Of a stretch of 64,000 bases of DNA, positions 22,966 to 35,039 are shown in pieces. The stretch lies in contig MCGO01000034.1 in NCBI GenBank assembly GCA_002104985.1, positions 62,001-126,000 on the forward strand, in the 5' to 3' direction. Each line of letters opens with the position of its first letter. Positions within the stretch are counted from its first letter, which is position 1. Made by a program: the position numbers and the translations under genes. The notes under the pieces are model-generated. The model was not told where the DNA came from. It searched no databases and was given only the letters and a program-made list of their open reading frames with translations. Source of the DNA: Rhizoclosmatium globosum (Eukaryota; Chytridiomycota; Chytridiomycetes; Chytridiales; Chytriomycetaceae).

Positions 22966-23764
22966 TGAAGAACTTGTTCTTGTTCTTGTGGACGAGTTTC
23001 AAATAGGGAGGCCTTCGAAAAAAACAAAAAAGGTGGGAACATTAGAAGTAGATTAAACAAAAGTAACTATTGTATTGCTTCTTTCAGGAGGGGTGACAAT
23101 CCTAATAAATTGTGCGTACAGTGGTCCGGTCTGCCTGGCAATGTCGTTTTGGTACGTGCACCTGATTTTCTTATCCGCCCCTCAGGTGTGTCTGAAAGGG
23201 TTTTCCAGGCTGCCTGCTTCGAAATGAGGTTTGCTTGCACCATATATCCGTTCTGCCTGCCAGGACAGAAGGATTGGGTGTACCCCAAAATAAATATGCC
23301 TGCCTGCCTCTGATGCAAGTTAATTGGAGTGCACGTTGTTTAATGATTGGTTTTCTTCCAACTACTCACTTCAAAGGCACTGTGACACGCATATTATTGT
23401 TAATTTCTTCACTATTCCTTTAAGAAGTAGTTACCTACCGCCATTTACTATTTACATATGTAACAGAGGTGCAAACCTGGCCACCTATATATTAAATGGC
23501 CTTATTTTTGGTGCAGGTCTCGGCTGCCTGCCTGAACAAAAAGGGAAGAAAAGGCGCACCATAACAATGGATGCCTGGCTGCCTGTGAAAAATGAGTCAA
23601 AGGGTGCACGGTCATCAAGGTTTTATTGGGGTTGTCACCCCTCCTCTTCTTTCCTCTCTTTTCTTCTTTCTCTTTCTTTTATCTTATTTGACAGTCACTG
23701 CAGACAAATCAAAGTCAAACAAGTTGGGTGAGTTGACAAGGGGTGTCAAAAAAGCCAAGCGAAA
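22966..23764. other. Intergenic region with tetranucleotide-like CTGC-rich stretches
   Basis: About 800 bp between divergent genes. Around 23110-23310 and 23510-23585 it contains repeated CTGCCTG/CCTGCC blocks. I recognise no protein or RNA gene. It may hold a degenerate repeat as well as the two promoters. Confidence 0.35.
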
Positions 23765-25345
23765 ATGGACACGGTCTCCTCCACTTCTGTTGGTGCTACT
23801 TCAGCTCCTTCGACTGCCACGCCATCGACTGCGAATGAGAAGGCTGTGCGTGCAAAGGAATATGTCGTGAAACTGCAACGAACCCTCTCGCCAGAATCCT
23901 ACAATAATGTATTACTTTGCATCAACTTATCACTCTGAATACTCACTCTATTCATTGCACATCCAGTTCCTCTCCATCATGTCTCGCTTCAAAAAGAGAC
24001 AACTGACTAAACGCGGTCTCATTGCCGAAGTCGATGAGCTCTTTTCAGACTTGAATCGCGAGGATTTAATTCACGGTTTTGAAGTCTTTTTGCCTGCTGG
24101 TGTGACTGTGGACATGGTTTGTGCTTGATTCGAGTGTGACAGTTGAGGCTTAAACCTAACAACATTCTCTTTCACCAGATTCGCGAAGGAAACTCAAAGT
24201 GCAGCACATTCTCAGACAGATATTCAAGCTACGGCGCCTCTCTCGAAGAATCAACAAAAGATGCTCCAACTGCCACAACTGCTCCTGCTGCCGAACCCGC
24301 CGACTCCGTGCCTCAAAGTCACCTGTCACAGCACCATCTCCAAAAACGCGCAAACAGCACGCAAGACAGCGAACTCTCTCAACCACACAAAAAATTACAC
24401 TTTGAACCAGTCACTTTCACAACCCCCACACCCCTTTTTGACTCTCCCATTGGATCCCTCCGCGAATCCACAACTTCTCCCACCCTCGCAAACCCATGGT
24501 CAACTTCTCTCCCCTCAACAACCACCCAAAAACAACCCTCTCCACCACGAACAACCAACACGGACGAAGCCATGGTTGATTTCACATACAAACTCCAACT
24601 CGCTCTCATTGACCATCCAGACAAATACGCGCGTTTCCTGTCTCTTCTTTCCGAGTCTCGTGTCTCGCCTTCTAGCTATCCTGCAGCGATTTATCAGGCC
24701 ACGCAGCTGTTGAAGGAGTTTCCGGAGTTGTTGGATGAGTTTAAGGGCGTTATTGCGAGAGTTAGTTTTGCGGGGTTGTTGCCGCCTTCGCCTACTGGTG
24801 TTGGTAACAGTGGTGGTGGTGGTAGTGGAATTGTTACTCCACCTGGTGGGGCAAGTGGCAAAAGAAGTCATCACAGAAAAAGCAAGAGTTTGGGGACTTG
24901 GAATTTGGGTAGTGTAGGTGCAGGAAGTGGTACAAATACAACAAATGGTACTGGTGGTGGCGGGGGCGGACATTCTCGTAGAGGGAGTGAAAGTGATGGT
25001 GCAGGATGGAGTGTCAATGGTAGTGGGGGAAGTAGTCTTCGGTCGAGTCCAAAAGGAAAAGGAGAGACGAGGGATGTGAGAGAGACGAGAGTAGATGTTG
25101 GTTCTGGAGCTACTGAACACACACCGTTGTTGATGACGTATGATGATTGGTGTGCGGAACATGCGAGACGAAGTTTGAATAATGACTCTGCGGTGAGTGG
25201 AACCAACTCTTCGGGTTCTGGATCACCGCGTGGATGGACTGCTTTCTGGCGGAAAATTGGGGGTTGGGCTGTGCGTGGTGGACTCTTTGTTGCTGGAGTT
25301 GTTGGGTGTGGGGTTTTGGTGTTGAGTATTGTTGGTGGTGTGTAA
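23765..25345 (+). CDS. PAH-domain protein with C-terminal membrane anchor
   Basis: ATG 23765 starts a 48-codon exon. An intron (GTATTACTTT ... ATCCAG) joins it to FLSIMSRFKK, completing a paired amphipathic helix domain: AKEYVVKLQR, SYNNFLSIMSRFKKRQL, IAEVDELFSDL, LIHGFEVFLPAG. This follows Sin3/PAH consensus order. A second, weaker PAH-like unit follows (FTYKLQLALIDHPDKYARFL ... LKEFPELLDEF). The rest is Ser/Gly-rich and low in complexity. The last 30 residues are strongly hydrophobic (GLFVAGVVGCGVLVLSIVGG) with a basic residue before them, a typical tail anchor. PAH domains normally sit in nuclear Sin3 corepressors, so a membrane-anchored one is unusual. It may tether a transcription factor at the nuclear envelope or ER, but that is speculation. 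The PAH call is firm; function is unknown. Confidence 0.78.
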
Positions 25346-25586
25346 GAACTTATTGATGGACGTTTTGTAATAATAGTGATGGATGTTTGTATAAATGAAA
25401 TTTCATTTCTTATTTAGGTATAAAATGTTCTCGCACAGAAAGTCTACATTCGGATTTTCCATTCATTTGCTTTCGAACGCGTGAATAGTCCTTCTGCAAT
25501 TAAAGTTTTTCAGTGTCTAGCTCAAATGATTAAAGAATAGTTAGAATTTATTCAAAGGGTTTTTTATAACAATTTGAGGAATAATC

Positions 25587-25933
25587 TCATGGTGTCAAAG
25601 GCTCATTTCTGTTCTTACATACAACGCAGTAGTCAGCAGATCTGATGGCATCGTGTTTGAACCCTTCTCCATCAACATAGCGCGTGTAAGACTCGGAATG
25701 GGGCCGTTTGTCCATGCAGAAGCAGCATGACTGAATAGAATCACTCAGTGAGCACAAGTGACCACATGGTTGACATTTAAATATTGATTGCTGTTTCCCA
25801 GAACTAGAACTCAAAGGTTGAATATTAAAATATTTATGAGCGAGATGCGGAAAACCTTTTTCAGCAACTGGTGCAGGCAAAGGCGGAGGTGCTGGGTGTT
25901 CTGGCTCAGGAGGAGCTGTAGATTGGAATTTAA
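25587..25933 (-). CDS. Small cysteine-rich (zinc-ribbon-like) protein, 5' end unresolved
   Basis: A frame ending at 25587 encodes a Pro-rich segment (PEHPAPPPLPAP) followed by FKCQPCGHLC, SCCFCMDKRP and YCVVCKNRNEP. Three CxxC-type pairs suggest one or two zinc ribbons. No ATG opens this frame. A likely acceptor (TCTACAG) precedes APPEPEH at about 25917, so an upstream exon probably supplies the start; I could not place it securely. Family and role unknown. Confidence 0.45.
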
Positions 25934-26254
25934 ACACAAAAAATTCACTCAACTAATCTATTGCAGATGTATTTGATTTTAGCTCTTTATTGTTGGTAAA
26001 CAGGGGTTGCAGTGAATTCTCAGTAGAGTCGGAGTTGGCTGTATCTGTTAAAACTCAGTTACCCAAATCCAATTTGGTATACTCAACATTCCAGGAATAA
26101 TATGATGAAAACATGGCTTCTTTAACACCCCAATCCTTGCTTTTCCAGTGTCTTAAGTGCTACAATTATGGTTTTTGCTTTTATTGCCTCTTTTTATCTT
26201 TGAGCATTAAATAAATGAGTTAGATCTTTCACTTGCATTCAAGAAATACTGCTT

Positions 26255-28579
26255 TCACCTTGTCCAAAGCCGTCTCCCTAAAAGTCCCCTGTGTTTCTTC
26301 TTGACAACATAGGCCAAATGACGCATACCTTCTTCATGACCTTGATCTGCAGCTTTTTGATACCAACTTGCAGCTTGATTGTAGTCTTGATTAACTCCAT
26401 AACCCATCTCAAAGCAAACTCCCAAGTTGTCTTGAGCCTGTGCATTCCCTTGGTCAGCAGACTTTTGATACCAGCGCACAGCTTCAGCATAATCTTGAGG
26501 CACTCCTTGGCCTCTTCTGTAACAGTCCCCCAAGTTGACTTGAGCTGCAGCATTCCCTTGGTCAGCAGACTTTTGATACCAGTGCACAGCTTCAGCATAA
26601 TTTTGAGGCACTCCTTGGCCTCTTCTGTAACAGTCCCCCAAGTTGACTTGAGCTACATCATTCCCTTGGTCAACAGATTTTTGAAACCAGTGTACAGCTT
26701 TGGCATAATCTTGAGGGACTCCTTGGCCATTTTTGTAACAGAAACCCAAATTGTTCTGAGCTGCAGCATTTCCTTGGTCAGCAGACTTTTGATACCAGCG
26801 CACAGCTTCAGCATAATCTTGAGGCACTCCTTGGCCTCTTCTGTAACAGTCCCCCAAGTTGACTTGAGCTACATCATTCCCTTGGTCAACAGATTTTTGA
26901 TACCAGTGTACAGCTTTGGCATAATCTTGAGGGACTCCTTGGCCACTTTCGTAACAGAAGCCCAAGTTGACCTGAGCCCGTGCATTCCCTTGGTCAGCAG
27001 ACTTTTGATACCAACGCACAGCTTCAGCATGATCTTGAGGCACTCCCTGACTACTTTCGTAACAGAAGCCCAAGTTGACCTGAGCCAGTGCATTCCCTTG
27101 GTCAGCAGACTTTTGATACCAGTGCACAGCTTCAGCATAATCTTGAGGGACTCCTTGGCCATTATAGTAACAGGTTCCCAAGTTGTTCTGAGCTATAGCA
27201 TACCCTTGGTCAGCAGACTTTTGATACCAGCGAACAGCTTCAACATAATTTTTCAGGACTCCATGACCATAATAAAAGCAGATCCCCAAGTTGAATTGAG
27301 CCCGTGCATTCCCTTGATCAGCAGACTTTTGAAACCAGTGAACAGCTTCAGCATAATCTTGAGGGACTCCTTGGCCACGTTTGTAACAAAGGCCCAAGTT
27401 GACTTGAGCCTCTGCATTCCCTTTGTCAGCAGACTTCTGAAACCAATACACTGCTTCCACATCATCTTTTGGAACCCCATGGCCCTTTCCATAACAAATT
27501 CCCAACAAATATTGGCAATAAGCATGTCCTCCACTAGCTGCTTTGGCAAAAAGTTCCATTGCCTTCACATAATCTTTTTCTTCATAGTACAATTTTCCTA
27601 AGGCCGTACACTTTTCGTGATCTGTACCACATTGTCATTAAATAAAAGAAATAATGGATATTACTTACCACAATGTTCGACCCATGCCTCAATATCAGAA
27701 ATAATTGTTGGAAAACTTGGTCTGTTATCAGCATCTTGGTTCCAACAGAGTTCAATCAGATCCCATGATTCATCAGCCACAACATCCACAGACCGGGAAT
27801 AATTTTTTGTGCCAGACCGATCCGGCCGGCTACCTCTATTGATCCAATTTGCTACAATCCACTCTTCACATAACATAGCTTCACCCTCAAAAGGCCAGTG
27901 CCGAGTAAGGATACAATACATTGTCATTCCAAAACTGAAGACATCGTACTTGGTGGATGGTATGTATCCTTTCTTTGTTGCCTCTGGAGCCGCAAAGAAT
28001 ATGTGACCAATTTTGGGGATATGGTTAATTGAGTAGGTTGTTTGAACAGAAAGACTTGTACTCCTTCCAAAGTCAGCAAGGACGGCTTTTGTAGATGTTA
28101 TGTCTGTACGGGTAGTTGTGTGAGAAGTGTTCTTCCGGTTAAGGGCAATACACACCCAGCAGGATATTGTCAGGCTTCAGATCGCGGTGGATAATTGGCG
28201 GATCTTGTGAATGCAGGTAATAAAGAGCATGAGCAGTATCAAGAAGCCACTTGTTCCGAGTGGCGACTGAGGGAGGCAGGTTTTCGTGGATTGCATCGTA
28301 CACACTCTTTCCAAGTTTCTCAAAGACAAGCACCCGATCGTTGCTAAGTGGATCAACGCACTCTCCCCAGAAAGTCGCAATGTTTGGATGGCGCAATTGG
28401 GCAGCCAGTGTCGCCTCCTTTTCAATGGCCTTCATAAGCTCATCGCCTATCTTCCCAGCTGCTTTCTTGAATGTCTTGATCGCGACTTGGCTGGTTCCGT
28501 ACGTTCCCGCGTATACTACACTGTTGCCTCCTTCGCCGAGGACCTTGTTGCGGTCAATCGTGCATGTGAGTTGGGGCAT
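26255..28579 (-). CDS. Protein kinase (TKL-like) with eleven Sel1 repeats
   Basis: Three exons run from ATG 28579 (MPQLTC). The kinase has GEGGNSVVYAG (glycine loop), VAIKTFKK (ATP lysine), IIHRDLKPDNILL (catalytic loop), VLADFGRS (DFG) and FFAAPEATKKG (APE), so it should be active. A Ser/Thr-directed TKL-type kinase is most likely. An intron ending CTACAAAAG joins NILL to AVLADFG, leaving a short catalytic-to-DFG spacer. The C-terminal 440 residues are eleven 36-residue Sel1 units (LG.CY..GQGVPQDYAEAV.W), so alike at DNA level that a 108-bp period is visible between 26390 and 27500. Kinase-Sel1 fusions are common in early-diverging fungi and Mucoromycota. The Sel1 solenoid probably binds partners. 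Repeat number may vary between isolates, and assembly could have collapsed or expanded it. Confidence 0.92.
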
Positions 28580-28775
28580 TTGGTAGACACTCAAAAGAAC
28601 CTTTACTTCTTAAATCACAACTTGCAACGGTTAATTCGACTTAATTTTGATGGTCTGGTTTATTTCTCGAAAATATCAAACGCGAAGAAAGCGTTTACAA
28701 TTGTTCGACGTCAAATCAACGTGACGGTCGATCAAGTGGTGACTTAACGTCAATTCTACTCTACACATCAACACT

Positions 28776-30214
28776 TTATTGTGGCCTCACACATATCCTG
28801 TCCCCAATCTCATCATCCCTCCTCCACAAGAAATTGAGATGCGCTTGAATACTCAAAAACCGTTGATCCTCATTCACATCTCCCCAATGAATCCCATCTG
28901 TCGTCTTCTGTAATCCCTCCCCAAACAACGTGATCCCCAACCAATCAATCCTCCGCACCTGTTTCGGATAATCCTGCACAGAATCAATAATCGATTGCAA
29001 ATGCAATATCTTCGCGTTCGTCATGTGTTGCTTCCTATGCGGAACATTTGGCGTGTCCAGACCCGTCATGGAATTGAGAACAATGAGGGTACGTGGATGG
29101 ATCTTTGAAAAGCGTGTCATGTGAGAAACGGTTTCGGTCCAGAGTGTGTGGAATTGGGGGATGGATTCGCGTTCAAAGATTGTCCAGAGGGATGGGTTTA
29201 TTGAGATTAGGTCTGGTGCGAGGGTTTCGTTTGCGAGTTGGATGAAATCGTAGGAGTAGTGGGAGGGTGCGTAGCTGAAGGCCCATGACATGCAGAATGT
29301 GTGGTTTTCAGTGGTGAATTTTTGGGATGCGAGGCGGGAGAGGGATTCTGCGCGGTCAAGGTGGAATGTGAGGGTGCAGGTGGAGGGATTTGAGAGTCTT
29401 TGGCAACAAAAGAACCAAATGTTTTCGGGTCGTTTGTATTCTGTTTTGGTATAGCTCCCGAGATATTCGTAGTACCTAATTTGTTCAGGTTCTGATGGTT
29501 AGATTGACTTAGGTATCGCGTATGTGCACTTCGTCGCCTAGACAAGCTCCACCGCTGCTCGCTTTGACCAATCTCTAGCTACGCTCGAATCCAATGAATT
29601 TCGACAGTGTCGCTGTGTCCATCGAGTCTGCCACTTTCCGTACTGTTTAACTGATTGCACACTACTCATCACTCGCACTCCCTCTATTACAACACGAACC
29701 ATACAAACGCATGCTTCAACAACGAATCCCCATAAAAAGCCATCCAGACAGGCTTCCCCTCTTCCCCAACATCTCCATCCAATCCATCCAAATCCGAAAA
29801 TCGATTAATCTGATCGACCCTGTCAAAGACCTGGAACGCACAGTCGCCCGTGTCCAACGAATGCAGATTGAGTGGATCTGCGAAAGAGAACTGGGCAAAG
29901 TCGCAGGGTGTGCACGATTGTTTGTTGGTTGAACTTGTGCCAGCCCCGCTTTCAACACTTTGCATTTCTGAGTGAGAAACATCGACGATTCGAGAATGTT
30001 CGTCTGAAGTTGATTCGTTGAAGAGGAAGGTTGTGTCGACGAGGAGCATTAGGAAGGCAAGTGAGGCAATTAGAATGGCAAGGATTTGGAAGTGTCGGGG
30101 CCGCTCTTTTGCATTCGAAAGTCGATTTAGCTGCGAATTAGTTGTGGAAACAGGTGTTTAGTGATTGGGGAGACTAAAAGAGGGGGACACCTTGTCATGA
30201 AAGGGGTTGTTCAT
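28776..30214 (-). CDS. Type II membrane SGNH / PC-esterase-like protein
   Basis: ATG 30214 opens a short exon (MNNPFHDK). After an intron, LNRLSNAKERPRHF precedes a membrane anchor (ILAILIASLAFLML), then a lumenal domain. WMAFYGDSLLKHAF carries the GDS serine motif. Near the C-terminus TDGIHWGDV supplies a D-x-x-H block. This GDS ... DGxHW pattern is that of the PC-esterase group (TBL/PMR5, Cas1p, NXPE), many of which O-acetylate Golgi glycans. An intron of about 220 bp follows the GDS exon; more coding sequence may hide there. The next exon starts YYEYLGSYTKTEYKRPENIW. Acyltransferase or esterase activity on a polysaccharide is inferred, and the substrate is unknown. The protein ends at 28776 (RICVRPQ). 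Confidence 0.7.
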
Positions 30215-30268
30215 TGGATGAGATGTCTTTTTATAGAACAATAAACAAGAGAGAAGTATTGTTATTCT

Positions 30269-30865
30269 TTATTCAATCAAGTAGCTAGAGATATGATACA
30301 CAGACTCCGTCGGAAGTAATGCTTGAGCCTCTTGAATATGTCCAGATAGCACCAATTCATGAACAGCATGAAAGATATGTGTCACGTCCGTAATGCAAGC
30401 AATAAACACACCGTCAGCATACTCTTTCGCAGTCTCCCCTCTCAATCCAATCTGAATAGCCCTAATATCCTCCACCTTCTTCAACTCAACATCACGTTCT
30501 GGATCCCACTGAACAACTACATCACTCCCACCACATGCCCCACTCCCATCCTTTGAAAGTACAGCCCCGCCAACAATTCGATCAAATGCACGTCTGTCCA
30601 AGTCAATTGCTAAAACACGTTCCTGGTTTGCATCCTTGAATCCAAAGCCACTTCTGTATGCCATCCAACAAAATGATGGTTTGATCCATGTCATTCTTGT
30701 ACTTTTGAAGCCCGGTGCGTTCGAGAAGGATTGGTGCTCGACTGCACTTGAAGCGATTGCTGCGTTGTAGGCTTGGTATACTCGGATGGTTGTTGCCGTG
30801 AAAGAAACCCTGATTGTGTTGTTCCCAAGAATTCGTTGGATTGAGTCAGATGTAATCGTGTCCAT
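30269..30865 (-). CDS. DUF4291 family protein
   Basis: A single exon of 198 codons from ATG 30865. It carries the DUF4291 signature: TIRVYQAYNAAIASSAVEHQ, RMTWIKPSFCWMAYRSGFGF and ERVLAIDLDRRAFDRIV. The family occurs in bacteria and patchily in eukaryotes, has no established biochemical role, and is about 200 residues long, as here. It lacks introns while most neighbours have them. It ends 54 bp beyond the start of the PC-esterase-like gene, on the same strand. Confidence 0.9.
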   Translation of the reverse strand: MDTITSDSIQRILGNNTIRVSFTATTIRVYQAYNAAIASSAVEHQSFSNAPGFKSTRMTWIKPSFCWMAYRSGFGFKDANQERVLAIDLDRRAFDRIVGGAVLSKDGSGACGGSDVVVQWDPERDVELKKVEDIRAIQIGLRGETAKEYADGVFIACITDVTHIFHAVHELVLSGHIQEAQALLPTESVYHISSYLIE

Positions 30866-31112
30866 GGCTCCTCTTTTGTTTGGAATTTTGTTTCCACAGG
30901 TTCAGAAGGTTGGAATGACGCTCTTGCAGGTGGTGGGGAAACTGATCCACTTTAACTATCCAACATTGATAAATAAATAAATTGTTTAATTTGAAATTGA
31001 AATTAAGAGGTCAAAGAATAAACTGGCTGGATCTTACCATTTGTCAGCACGGTGGAGAACCCCACGAGTGGAAACGATTGCTTCCAGAAGACTGAACCAG
31101 AAACACTCACCA

Positions 31113-32476
<1,364 letters not shown>

Positions 32477-32639
32477 GTTATGATGCTCTCAATAAAAAAA
32501 ATGAGGACATTTACTTGAATAGAAACTAATGAAGAAAGAAATAAACCCATCAAGATGGCTAACATAACCAACGCCTATTCCATCCACAGAAAAACATAAC
32601 GAACAATCCTGAGTATCCACCACACTAAAACTTTGATTC

Positions 32640-34290
32640 TATATACATATATACATTTATTCATCCAAGCACTTCAACTCAATACAAACAATATATACAC
32701 TTATTTCAAGTTAGCCAATCTCGCCGATCTCCGTACCGTTTGTGATGCAATTCTAGCGCTTCTTCTCAAAGGTGCCTTCTTTTCCGATTTCTTTTCCGCA
32801 ACAGACAAGACCTCCTTGACAATGTTAACAACACTTTCATTCTCACTAACGGCATCAACCAACTGGAGCTCATTATTCACAGCAACACTCTCAACAACTG
32901 GCACAACCTCAACCAACTCGACTGCAGCGGCAACAACAACCAACTGCTTCGGGTAGACCTGAACCAATGTAGACCCACGACGCGTTTTGAACTCCTTCTT
33001 GTGCTTCATATGTTGGCGTCCATCACGTCTAGGTGCATTCACAGTCTTTCCAAGAGCCTTGTTCAATTGGACCTCTGGAGCTGGAATACGGACACGCACG
33101 CGTCGAGCCTTTGGACGAACAGCTTCCGCTGGGACTTCTGGGACTGGTTTCAAGCCAACAGGTGGAAGGGGTTCGACTTTTTGTGATGCGTTGGGTGGGA
33201 GTTGGAGGGAGATTGTGCCGAGTTGTCGTCGTCTTGCGTAGATCAGGTAGTTTGATGGAGACACTGTTAGGTGAAAGAATAGAACGATTAGAATGAAAGT
33301 TATATAAGATAAATGAGATGTTACATTTCTCACGTGCGACTGAGATGCGTGCTTTTTTCACTGGAGGAATCTGAAGCACGCGACCGGCCGCCGTTCCAGA
33401 GAGACCAAACCGAGGAGTAGCAGGACGACCAACAAGAACCTTGGGTGATGCAACTGGTGGAATTACTGGGACAATGACAGGAACGGGAATCAGTGAACGT
33501 GGAAACTCGGCAAGACCAAAAGCAGATTCTCCTGGGACACCAAAGCGAGGAATGACTGGCGGAAGTGGGACAAAGTTTCTGAATCTGGCGACATAGTCTG
33601 GGTTCATGACAATTCTTGTGACGGGGATATTGTTGATGGTTTCTCGAACAGTGATGAATGAGGGTGGAGTCGATGATGATGGGACTGGAATGTGAGATGG
33701 TCGTGGAACGGAAATCTGTGAGTTATTTGTGGAGTTGGTTTGGGTTGATGGGGTGAAGTGTGTGGGAATAGAAAAAGGTGGGGAATACAGTGATGATGAT
33801 GAAGAGCCAGCGAATGAAGGGTGGAATGCACGGTCACGGTTCTGAATAGCACGAGCGCGGTTGGGGACAGGGACCCCGGGGAAAACAAAGGTGTTTAAGG
33901 ACACTATTAGGGGCAGTGAAACGATTAGTATTCGGTTTAATAAAGGGTGAATGCGGGATGGTAGTGATAATAAAGGAGGTGAATGTGAGGTAGAGGGATC
34001 CAGTGGTGATGACAATGACAGGCCGTGATGAAGCCGTTTGTTGATATGATGAACACGGGCAATCCAGAGCCGAGCGAGGCAAAGTGCGTGTGGACGCGTC
34101 CAATCCGATCATTCGCAGCATGGTAAGGTTATGTATCACAATAATAACGCGGGGTGAGAGGGAATGCACGTACTTTGTTTATGAGAAAGAAAAAAAGGGA
34201 AGGGGGGAGGACTATTTGATCCGTGTTATGACAACAAGTGATGTGAAATCAGTGTTCATCACGAGATGGAGTTTGGTCTATGAAACTGAT
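32640..34290 (-). repeat. RRSAR duplicated unit, copy B (inverted relative to copy A)
   Basis: This segment matches 15870-17600 in reverse orientation, from the 3' UTR (TATATACA runs near 32650) to upstream noncoding sequence near 34290. Differences seen by eye are scattered substitutions and a few 1-2 nt indels, the latter only in the noncoding leader. That pattern suggests a recent copy with the coding part under constraint or homogenised. Confidence 0.85.
32701..33903 (-). CDS. RRSAR-family basic protein, copy B
   Basis: The inverted paralogue of the gene at 16311-17513, same structure: a Pro/Ser-rich first part, an intron of about 70 bp, then a basic part ending RRSARIASQTVRRSARLANL. Amino-acid changes from copy A are few (for example FIPSPQNN versus FTPSTQTN) and both copies are open, so both could be functional. 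As in copy A, no ATG opens the frame at the 5' end. A TACTAAT motif and CTAATAG precede the first clear codon, pointing to an unseen first exon. A CTG sits where copy C has ATG (ATGGATCCC). Function unknown. Confidence 0.6.
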
Positions 34291-34476
34291 ACATGTCCTC
34301 ATGCTCGGAACAGTCAAGTCATGACTGGATCTTGGACGTTCGAACAAAGTGTAAAATAAAGCGCAGATATTAATTGGAATCGGCTTTTATTCGATAGAAA
34401 AGCGGGAAAGAACCAACAATCGTGACAGTTTTTCCTTCAGTCCAATCCTTCCATCTTGTACTATTCAATTGCGAGA

Positions 34477-34821
34477 TCAAGGCTCTGATGCTGTGAGTCC
34501 ATTTGCTATTGATGGAGATGAGGTGGTGGTGGTGATAGTGGAAGTTAAAAGTGTAGGGATTGAAGATGCGTTGATGGGAAAGTGATTGACGTTGTTGGCT
34601 GTTGCTCGGGTTCCTAACGTGAAGATGATGATGACTGTATTGCAGAATTCGTGAAGATATTTTGCACTCAAGGTCTCGTCAATGCGGTCATGAAGAAAAT
34701 CGAAGGAAAAATGCTGTCGAAGTGCGGTAAGCCAAATGAACGCAAATAAACAAGTACAAACCGTTAGCGTCGTTTTCCAGCGTGAAGAAATAAATTGATT
34801 CCGTGCGGCTGGTGGGTTCAT
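34477..34821 (-). CDS. Possible small membrane protein
   Basis: ATG 34821 opens 114 codons: MNPPAARNQFISSRWKTT, then a hydrophobic segment (LTVCTCLFAFIWLTAL) and a Thr/Ser-rich tail. It would be a single-pass or signal-anchored protein. It lies in the repeat-rich island, has no recognised relatives and could be chance, so I keep it at low confidence. Confidence 0.25.
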   Translation of the reverse strand: MNPPAARNQFISSRWKTTLTVCTCLFAFIWLTALRQHFSFDFLHDRIDETLSAKYLHEFCNTVIIIFTLGTRATANNVNHFPINASSIPTLLTSTITTTTSSPSIANGLTASEP

Positions 34822-35039
34822 TGCTGTGTGATGTAGTTTGTTCTGGTTTGGTTGTGGGGGATTTGATGAAGGGGGCAAATGGAGGAGAAAAAATATCCTC
34901 CTCCAACACATATTTTCGACTGAAAATATTCCAATCCACCTCATATTTTGAGAAATATGTCTGAGCCATAGTGAGGGGTCGTACACGTTAGCAGCAATGC
35001 AATAGCGGAATATTTGATGGTTTTCCCTTGTTGATGCAA

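Noticed and set aside
26390..27500. Regularly spaced repeats resembling a CRISPR array
   Set aside because: The 108-bp period encodes Sel1 repeats inside a kinase gene; there are no unique spacers and the genome is eukaryotic.
26291..27601. A 436-codon plus-strand open frame
   Set aside because: It is the exact antisense of the Sel1 repeat array. It is open only because the 108-bp units keep the same frame, and its translation is a repetitive hydrophobic pattern with no family.
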